In this document: positions 1 to 5,745 of the stretch, in pieces | Layout of the letters: each line of letters begins with the position of its first letter | Position numbering within the stretch: the first letter of the stretch is position 1 | From: an uncultured Lachnospiraceae bacterium | GTDB lineage: Bacteria; Bacillota; Clostridia; Lachnospirales; Lachnospiraceae | DNA: 7,163 nucleotides | Assembly: GCA_902795625.1 (NCBI GenBank) | Contig: CADBLW010000164.1 | Coordinates: forward strand, 1-7,163 | Direction of reading: 5' to 3' | Translations under genes and position numbers: made by a program | Notes under the pieces: generated by a model | The model's input: the letters and a program-made list of their open reading frames with translations, nothing else | Databases searched by the model: none | What the model was told of the DNA's origin: nothing

Positions 1-31
1 CCGCGAAGAACGGTAATGCTTGCATTCCTTC

Positions 32-40
32 GGAAAATGC
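32..40 (+). repeat. GGAAAATGC oriented 9-mer, copy 1
   Basis: Intergenic copy in the context CGGAAAATGCG. With the preceding GCATTCC it can fold into a small hairpin with a two-base bulge. It lies upstream of the putative promoter of the first gene. Confidence 0.5.
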
Positions 41-52
41 GGTAAGATGCGA

Positions 53-79
53 TTGGCAGTACTGCCGCGACAGTATAAC
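53..79 (+). promoter_or_regulatory. Putative promoter of the first gene, with a palindrome in the spacer
   Basis: A TTGGCA box (53-58, five of six matches to the -35 consensus) is followed by TATAAC (74-79, five of six to the -10 consensus). The spacer is only 15 bp, shorter than the preferred 17, so this would be weak or need an activator. The predicted start of transcription, near 86, leaves a short leader before the AAAGGAG ribosome binding site (92-98) of the gene starting at 106. The spacer is largely filled by the perfect palindrome GGCAGTACTGCC (55-66), which overlaps the -35 box and could be an operator. Seen: the boxes and the symmetry. Inferred: promoter activity. Confidence 0.4.
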
Positions 80-105
80 AAAAACACGCATAAAGGAGAA
101 GAGAC

Positions 106-708
106 ATGGAACAGGGAGTTGGCAACACTATTATTGCTGAATGCAAACGCAAGAAGAACGACAAGGCGCCGGCAGTATTTTACGCAGACCACATGGAGTA
201 CAACGGGGAGTCGTACAAGTACGGTGAGATGGATACCGTCAGCCTGTATGCATCAGCGATGCGTTACGGCATTCTGATGGAGAATTTTTCGGGCTTCATT
301 AAGATGACGTTCCGCGACGGCAGAAAGCTGAAGTGGAAGATCGGCGGCAACGCATTCCTCGGTTTCGGCAAGAACAAACTCAAGAGAGAGTATTATGCAA
401 ACATGTATGAGGCGTGCATGCTCACGTTCTTCAAGGCACGCGCAGCTGAGTATCTCCAGACGATCCGCAGCGGCGGCGATGTGACCATCGCCAATGTGAA
501 CGTCAGTGCTACCGAGATCTCCGGCAAATCCGGTCTCAAGAAGGCATCGACGCCTATCTCCCAGCTCGGTGGTGCGGAGATCGGTTCCGGTTTCGTTCGA
601 ATCCTGCAGGCGGATCAGACTCACACGGCAGTCAACCCGATCGCTAGCAAGTTCGACAACGCGGTTGTTTTGATCCCGATCGTGAACGCGCTCATCAGCG
701 GGCAGTAA
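106..708 (+). CDS. Hypothetical cytoplasmic protein, possibly two PH-like lobes
   Basis: I do not recognise this 200-residue protein. The start is well supported by AAAGGAG seven bases upstream of the ATG. There is no signal peptide or convincing membrane segment, so it should be cytosolic. The N-terminal part (about residues 8-95) alternates short hydrophobic strands with charged turns: AVFYADHMEYNGESYKYGEM, then an IKMTFRDGRKLKWKI strand pair. A helix rich in Tyr, Ala and Met follows (about 95-120). The second part (about 125-195) again looks strand-rich and ends in a hydrophobic helix. This pattern resembles bacterial pleckstrin-homology-like domains, perhaps two in tandem, but that is inference from composition only. 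It is monocistronic, ends in a strong terminator and is convergent with the activase gene. No catalytic motif is visible. Confidence 0.85.
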   Translation: MEQGVGNTIIAECKRKKNDKAPAVFYADHMEYNGESYKYGEMDTVSLYASAMRYGILMENFSGFIKMTFRDGRKLKWKIGGNAFLGFGKNKLKREYYANMYEACMLTFFKARAAEYLQTIRSGGDVTIANVNVSATEISGKSGLKKASTPISQLGGAEIGSGFVRILQADQTHTAVNPIASKFDNAVVLIPIVNALISGQ

Positions 709-729
709 TCCTAAGGGAAACTGCGAAAG

Positions 730-753
730 CGGATCCGCATAATGCGGGATCCG
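730..753 (+). other. Small hairpin in the 3' untranslated region
   Basis: Two GGATCC copies (731-736 and 747-752) flank GCA-TAA-TGC, giving a stem of about ten pairs with one bulged G (746) and a three-base loop. No U-run follows, so it is not itself a terminator. It could protect the transcript's 3' end ahead of the terminator downstream. Function is inferred. Confidence 0.35.
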
Positions 754-783
754 GCATTCTACGAATAACTTACAAACAAAAAG

Positions 784-825
784 AAGACCATTCGGCGGAA
801 GCGCCGGATGGTCTTTTGTTGTTTT
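784..825. terminator. Bidirectional intrinsic terminator
   Basis: A 14-bp stem (784-797 with 802-815, one G-U pair) closes on a GAAG loop. On the + strand it runs into TTTTGTTGTTTT (814-825), the classic arrangement for stopping the gene that ends at 708. On the - strand the hairpin is followed by CTTCTTTTTGTTTG, also U-rich, so the same element can end the opposing activase transcript that stops at 894. Stem and runs are seen directly; two-way use is inferred from the convergent genes. Confidence 0.88.
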
Positions 826-893
826 AGCCTGTTGTCTGCCCGGTTCGACAGGCCTTTGCTTCGGATCGTCTCTGATCCGGCAGGCTGCCTTGC

Positions 894-1592
894 TTACTCC
901 ACTCCGCGGAGGTCGACCAGCGGGATGGTCTTGGCGAGCAGCTCCTTCCAGGTGCGAAGGGTGTCGGGCTCGGGGGCGTGGAAACGTCCCTTGACCATGA
1001 CGTTGTCGCTGTCGCGGTACGGCTGCAGGAAGTAGTGGCGTGCACCGGCGATCCACTTGCCGATGGAAGCCATCGCCTCGGTGTCATGGAGCTCCGTGGC
1101 CACCGTGGTCCGGAATTCGTAGTGGATGCCGCAGTGCAGCAGAAGATCCACCGAAGCCTCCACGGCGTCCGTGCGGAAATCTCGGATGCCTATGGTGTCG
1201 CCGTAGCGCTCGCGGCAGTTCTTGATGTCCATCGCGACGTAGTCGAGCATGTTCGCCTTCAGCAGCTTCTCCAGCATGGCGGGAGACTGTCCGTTGGTGT
1301 CGAGCTTGATCTTGTAGCCGAGGGCGCGCACCTTTGCGATAAATTCCGGAAGATCCGGCTGCAGCGTGGGCTCGCCGCCTGTGATGGCGATGCCGTCCAG
1401 AACCTTCGCGCGGAGATTCAGGAATTTGAAGAGCTCCTCCTCGGAGATCATCGGCATCTTCTCGGGCCGGAGAACCAGCTCGCTGTTGTGGCAGTACGGA
1501 CACCGGAAGTTGCAGCCTCCGGTGAAGATCGTAGCGGCCGTATGGCCGGGATAGTCAAGAAGCGTAAGCTTCTGCAGACCGTGAATTTGCAT
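894..1592 (-). CDS. nrdG: Anaerobic ribonucleoside-triphosphate reductase activating protein (radical SAM, NrdG2 type)
   Basis: This 232-residue radical-SAM enzyme is predicted to use a 4Fe-4S cluster and S-adenosylmethionine to install the glycyl radical on the class III ribonucleotide reductase NrdD, enabling dNTP synthesis without oxygen. The cluster motif CX3CX2C is visible as CNFRCPYC (residues 27-34), and the SAM-contacting GGEPT follows at 72-76. The opening LTLLDYPGHTAATIFTGGC is typical of the NrdG2 branch rather than of pyruvate formate-lyase activase. I chose the ATG at 1592 because GGAGG (1598-1602) sits five bases upstream and homologues begin with a similar MxIxGLxKLTLLDYPG sequence; a further upstream in-frame ATG at 1646 overlaps the likely promoter. 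NrdD is not in the window, so the partner is inferred. A related glycyl-radical activase role cannot be excluded. Confidence 0.87.
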   Translation of the reverse strand: MQIHGLQKLTLLDYPGHTAATIFTGGCNFRCPYCHNSELVLRPEKMPMISEEELFKFLNLRAKVLDGIAITGGEPTLQPDLPEFIAKVRALGYKIKLDTNGQSPAMLEKLLKANMLDYVAMDIKNCRERYGDTIGIRDFRTDAVEASVDLLLHCGIHYEFRTTVATELHDTEAMASIGKWIAGARHYFLQPYRDSDNVMVKGRFHAPEPDTLRTWKELLAKTIPLVDLRGVE

Positions 1593-1648
1593 GGGAACCT
1601 CCGTGCGCGGGGCTCGGTATCGGAGAGACTGCCCCACGGGATACAAGT

Positions 1649-1677
1649 ATTGTACCGCGAAAAGAGGAAAAAGTCTA
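1649..1677 (-). promoter_or_regulatory. Putative promoter of the nrdG-type gene
   Basis: On the minus strand TAGACT (1672-1677, four of six to the -35 consensus) is separated by exactly 17 bp from TACAAT (1649-1654, five of six to the -10 consensus). Transcription would start near 1642 and give a leader of about 50 nt. The element lies in the 138-nt gap after tadA, so the activase can be expressed independently of tadA. Confidence 0.5.
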
Positions 1678-1720
1678 TCAAAAGGGTGGATATTCCGAAA
1701 AAGACAGATTTTTCGCTGAC

Positions 1721-1729
1721 GGAAAATGC
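1721..1729 (+). repeat. GGAAAATGC oriented 9-mer, copy 2
   Basis: It lies immediately beyond the tadA stop codon, in the context CGGAAAATGCG, and is embedded in the loop of a 5-bp dyad, TGACG (1717-1721) with CGTCA (1729-1733). The dyad lacks an adjacent U-run on either strand, so I do not call it a terminator. Confidence 0.5.
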
Positions 1730-1730
1730 G

Positions 1731-2228
1731 TCACACGCCGCCGGCATTTTTGTTGTTGCGCTCCCGCGTGCGCATGTCGCGGAAGAAGTCGGTGAGGAGA
1801 GCGCTGCATTCGTCTGCGAGCACGCCGTTCGTGATCTCGACCTGGTGGTTGAACTGCGGGACCTGCAGGAGGTTGAGAATGGAGCCGGCGCAGCCGGCCT
1901 TTGGGTTGGGCGCGCCGACGATGACGCGGTCGATGCGAGCCTGCACAAGAGCGCCGGAGCACATCTGGCACGGCTCCAGTGTGACGTACATGGTACAGCC
2001 CTCAAGGCGCCAGTCGCCGAGCTTGCGGCAGGCCTGGCGGATCGCGATGATCTCCGCGTGGGCGAGAGTGGAATGCGAGGTAAGGCGGCGGTTGAACCCG
2101 CGGCCGATGACCTTGCCGTCATGGACGATGACGCAGCCGATGGGGACCTCGCCGAGGGCCGCGGCGCGCTGCGCCTGATGGATCGCTTTGCGCATGAAGA
2201 AGGAATGGTCCTGTTGCAGATTGGACAT
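1731..2228 (-). CDS. tadA: tRNA-specific adenosine deaminase TadA
   Basis: This 165-residue zinc hydrolase deaminates adenosine-34 to inosine in the anticodon of tRNA-Arg(ACG), allowing it to read CGU, CGC and CGA; it is normally essential. The signature residues are all present: the zinc ligand and proton-shuttle pair in HAE (H57, E59) and the two cysteine ligands in PCQMC (C87, C90), at the same numbers as in E. coli TadA. The length is normal. The start at 2228 is chosen because AAAGGAG (2236-2242) lies seven bases upstream and because MSNLQQDHSFFMRKAIHQA matches the usual N-terminal helix; the frame stays open to an ATG at 2321, but that extension crosses the promoter. It is divergent from the diguanylate cyclase gene and upstream of the activase gene on the same strand. 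Confidence 0.95.
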   Translation of the reverse strand: MSNLQQDHSFFMRKAIHQAQRAAALGEVPIGCVIVHDGKVIGRGFNRRLTSHSTLAHAEIIAIRQACRKLGDWRLEGCTMYVTLEPCQMCSGALVQARIDRVIVGAPNPKAGCAGSILNLLQVPQFNHQVEITNGVLADECSALLTDFFRDMRTRERNNKNAGGV

Positions 2229-2243
2229 GAACAGACTCCTTTC

Positions 2244-2252
2244 GGAAAATGC
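2244..2252 (+). repeat. GGAAAATGC oriented 9-mer, copy 3
   Basis: Intergenic copy in the context CGGAAAATGCG, lying in the tadA leader just upstream of its ribosome binding site (read on the minus strand as GCATTTTCC). Confidence 0.5.
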
Positions 2253-2280
2253 GTTATTTTTGTCAAGTACTTTTTTCTGA

Positions 2281-2309
2281 AGTATATCACCGAACGTTGA
2301 AAATGTATA
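2281..2309 (-). promoter_or_regulatory. Putative tadA promoter with extended -10
   Basis: On the minus strand TATACA (2304-2309, four of six) and TATACT (2281-2286, five of six) are 17 bp apart. The -10 box is preceded by TGA, that is, an extended -10 TGN motif (2287-2289), which compensates for the imperfect -35 box. The predicted leader is about 45 nt. Confidence 0.55.
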
Positions 2310-2314
2310 GAAAT

Positions 2315-2342
2315 ATTGCAAAAAACATAAATAATGTGCAAT
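2315..2342. promoter_or_regulatory. ATTGCA-N16-TGCAAT dyad between divergent promoters
   Basis: Perfect six-base inverted half-sites, ATTGCA (2315-2320) and TGCAAT (2337-2342), are centred 22 bp apart, about two helical turns. They occupy the gap between the tadA -35 box (2304-2309) and the diguanylate cyclase -35 box (2349-2354). Position and symmetry suggest a shared operator or activator site. The surrounding DNA is AT-rich, so chance symmetry is possible. Confidence 0.35.
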
Positions 2343-2348
2343 CTATCA

Positions 2349-2377
2349 TTGAAAAAGCGGAAATAACAGTGTAAAAT
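2349..2377 (+). promoter_or_regulatory. Putative promoter of the diguanylate cyclase-galK operon
   Basis: TTGAAA (2349-2354, five of six) and TAAAAT (2372-2377, five of six) are separated by exactly 17 bp in AT-rich DNA, a good vegetative sigma factor match. Transcription would start near 2384 and give a leader of about 80 nt before the ATG at 2464. No second promoter is apparent before galK. Confidence 0.6.
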
Positions 2378-2463
2378 GTCGAATGTAGCAGTATCGAAAA
2401 CTGTCGGGTTATTTTGCGTAACAGAGGAAGGTTGCACCCAGCCGGGGACGGCCGGAGGAGAGT

Positions 2464-4386
2464 ATGAATTTAGGGAAGAGCAAAAAGATCGGTGTGCTGA
2501 TCTCGAAGCCGACGGCGGAGTACCAGCACGACATTCTCAGCAGCATTGAGCAGAGAGCTGCTTCTTACGGATACTATACGTTGGTCTATTCGATTTTCGG
2601 CGGGTACGGCAAGAACGAGCTGTTCGTGCGCGGCGAGCGCATGCTTGCGGATCTGCCGGATTTCCGCAATCTGGACGGACTGCTTTTGTGCCTGGACACA
2701 TTTACCGATGACACCGTGGTCAACCGCCTGCTGGAGCGTATCAGGACGAGGGCGACCTGCCCCGTTGTGTGCGTGCGCCGGCAGTATGACGGATACCACA
2801 GTGTGCTTGTGGACGACGACAACTCGATGGAGGGCATCGTCGACCATCTGGTGCAGGAACACGGGTACCGCGATTTCTGCTACGTCAGCGGCCCGAAGGA
2901 TCACCCGGACGCGATCAAGCGTCTGGACTGCTTCCGCCGGATGATGGAAAAATACGAGATAACCCTCGACGAGGATGACATATTTTACGGTGATTTCTGG
3001 AGGAACATGGGAAACGCCGCCGTGGCGGAGCTTCTGGACATCCGCACCGACTACCCCGACGTGATCGTCTGCGCGAACGACTACATGGCGATGGCTGTGT
3101 GCAACGCTCTCGCGGACCGCGGGATCAAGGTGCCTGACGAGATCGCGGTCACGGGCTTTGACGACGCGCGCGACGCGGAGACGCAGATCCCTTCCCTCAC
3201 CTCGGTGAGAGTCGATGTGGCCGGGATGGGACGCCGTGCGGTGGACATGCTCGTCGGGCTGATGAAGAACGAGACCGTTCCGGAGATCGACTACGTGTCG
3301 ACGCTGGTTGTGTGCCGTGAGTCGTGCGGCTGCCGCGGAGACGGCGTTGCGGGTGCGGCGGCAGCGGTGCGCAAGTATTTCGAGTCGACGAAGCTTGCGG
3401 ACCACAACAACATGCAGACCATTTTCATGAGCATCGACGTGGAAAATGCCGACAACATGGATGATCTGAACGAATGCATCTACACTTACATATTCAACAA
3501 CGAGGACTTCCGCGATTTCTTCATTGTCCTCAACGATACGGATTTTTCGGCGGCTGAGCCGGAGGAGATGCGCACCTTCACGGACAAGGTGCATCTGCGC
3601 ACGGCGATCCAGGAGACAATCCTTCTGGGCCATGTGGACCAGGTGTTCGCAAGGGAGGATATCCTGCCGGACGAGTACGTGTACGACGTGCCCTGCGGCT
3701 ACTACATCGTGCCGCTGCATTTTCAGGAGCTGTGCTACGGCTACGCGATGATCAACTTCCGCGACCATCAGGCGCCGCTTGCATTTTTCCAATACATTAT
3801 CACGATCATCAGCAACGTCCTTGAGCGCCTGCGCATCAACGCGCGCATGAGACGCCTTGTGAAGAAGCTTTCGAGCCTCTACGTCAGCGACGTGCTTACG
3901 GGGCTCAAGAACCGCTACGGGTTCGAGGAGGATTCGCAGCGCATGTACGAACAGGTGAAGGATACCGGGCGCACGCTCGCCATCATCTCCATCGACATGG
4001 ACAACTTAAAGAAGATCAACGACAACTACGGTCACGCCCAGGGCGACCTTGCGCTTCGTGCGATCGCCAACTCCATCTGCGCGGCATGCTTCTCGAACGA
4101 GCTGTGCTACCGCGTCGGCGGCGACGAGTTCCAGGTGCTTGCGACGGATTACAACGAGGAGGATGTGGAGCGGTTCTACGAGCGCTTCGACGCCTTCTTA
4201 GAGGATTACAACAACCGCTCGAAGCGGCCGTACCTCGTGTACGCAAGCTACGGGCACGCCATCTGCAAAGGCACGGAGGAGCGCGAGCTCGGCGAGTGGA
4301 TGACCATGAGCGACGACCGCATGTACGAGAATAAGACGGAAAATAAGAAAACCCGCAGTTTTCTGCGCGAGAAACCTGAGGAGTGA
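2464..4386 (+). CDS. LacI/GalR-type ligand-binding domain fused to GGDEF diguanylate cyclase
   Basis: Predicted cytoplasmic sensor that makes c-di-GMP from two GTP. Residues about 8-290 form a periplasmic-binding-protein-like sugar sensor of the LacI/GalR kind: an opening KKIGVLISKP strand, CANDYMAMAV (203-212), VTGFDD (229-234), and a terminal RESCGC (285-290). There is no helix-turn-helix before it and no signal peptide or membrane segment, so it should be neither a repressor nor an exported receptor. Residues about 300-455 are an unassigned mixed alpha/beta segment, perhaps GAF-like, followed by an Arg/Lys-rich helix. The catalytic domain starts at DVLTGLKNR (476-484), keeps the IDMDNLKKIND...GHAQGD substrate loop and an exact GGDEF (552-556). 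The inhibitory RxxD is replaced by FSNE, so product feedback is probably lost. The start follows GGAGGAG (2454-2460). It lies 10 nt ahead of galactokinase, which suggests a sugar-related input; the ligand is unknown. Confidence 0.92.
   Translation: MNLGKSKKIGVLISKPTAEYQHDILSSIEQRAASYGYYTLVYSIFGGYGKNELFVRGERMLADLPDFRNLDGLLLCLDTFTDDTVVNRLLERIRTRATCPVVCVRRQYDGYHSVLVDDDNSMEGIVDHLVQEHGYRDFCYVSGPKDHPDAIKRLDCFRRMMEKYEITLDEDDIFYGDFWRNMGNAAVAELLDIRTDYPDVIVCANDYMAMAVCNALADRGIKVPDEIAVTGFDDARDAETQIPSLTSVRVDVAGMGRRAVDMLVGLMKNETVPEIDYVSTLVVCRESCGCRGDGVAGAAAAVRKYFESTKLADHNNMQTIFMSIDVENADNMDDLNECIYTYIFNNEDFRDFFIVLNDTDFSAAEPEEMRTFTDKVHLRTAIQETILLGHVDQVFAREDILPDEYVYDVPCGYYIVPLHFQELCYGYAMINFRDHQAPLAFFQYIITIISNVLERLRINARMRRLVKKLSSLYVSDVLTGLKNRYGFEEDSQRMYEQVKDTGRTLAIISIDMDNLKKINDNYGHAQGDLALRAIANSICAACFSNELCYRVGGDEFQVLATDYNEEDVERFYERFDAFLEDYNNRSKRPYLVYASYGHAICKGTEERELGEWMTMSDDRMYENKTENKKTRSFLREKPEE
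3441..3449 (+). repeat. GGAAAATGC oriented 9-mer, copy 4
   Basis: It lies inside the diguanylate cyclase gene, where it encodes part of VENA as GTG-GAA-AAT-GCC. The gene mostly uses GAG and AAC for Glu and Asn, so the codon choice at the repeat differs from its surroundings. Confidence 0.45.
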
Positions 4387-4396
4387 CTACGGAAAA

Positions 4397-5581
<1,185 letters not shown>

Positions 5582-5612
5582 CCGAAGAAACGGGCGGATG
5601 AACAGACAGTGC

Positions 5613-5641
5613 TGATCGGGACGGACAAACCGAAGCGATCA
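5613..5641. promoter_or_regulatory. TGATCG/CGATCA inverted repeat before the HTH-PAS gene
   Basis: TGATCG (5613-5618) and CGATCA (5636-5641) are exact inverted copies. Inside them CGG (5622-5624) can pair with CCG (5630-5632). No U-run follows, so it is not a terminator for galK. The related sequence TGATCGG recurs at 5684-5690 just before the alternative ATG of the next gene. It might be an operator, for example for autoregulation by the downstream helix-turn-helix protein, but that is speculative. The TATATA at 5649-5654 could be a -10 box but has no good -35 partner. Confidence 0.25.
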
Positions 5642-5745
5642 ATAAACGTATATAGAAAAATGTTGCAGAAGAGCCGTCAGGAGTGATCGGCATGACCCGC
5701 AGCGCGGGGCAGCCGGGAGAGCCTGAGGCAGAGAGAGGAGTGCAT

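Noticed and set aside
1..45. Tail of an upstream gene ending in TAA at 43-45
   Set aside because: The frame is open from base 1, but 14 codons are too few to tell coding from chance.
862..879. CGGATC/GATCCG hairpin between the terminator and nrdG
   Set aside because: It is a perfect 6-bp stem but has no U-run on either strand; the 784-815 hairpin explains termination better.
253..1056. Long minus-strand open frame across the first gene and terminator
   Set aside because: It runs through a strong hairpin terminator and opposes a well-supported gene; its translation is rich in Arg, Pro and His, typical of an antisense shadow in GC-rich DNA.
2247..2270. Consensus TTGACA on the minus strand as a second tadA promoter
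   Set aside because: No acceptable -10 box lies 16-18 bp downstream, and the position would put transcription start inside or beyond the ribosome binding site.
978..2300. 440-residue plus-strand frame opposite nrdG and tadA
   Set aside because: Both minus-strand genes have complete family motifs, and this frame covers the promoter regions too; it is the antisense shadow.
2384..2463. c-di-GMP riboswitch in the cyclase leader
   Set aside because: The leader is the right length to check, but I cannot find the conserved GEMM core or its tetraloop-receptor elements.
2464..4386. Reading the sensor cyclase as a LacI-family repressor of galK
   Set aside because: The N-terminal helix-turn-helix is absent; the first residues go directly into the ligand-binding fold, and the C-terminus is a catalytic GGDEF domain.
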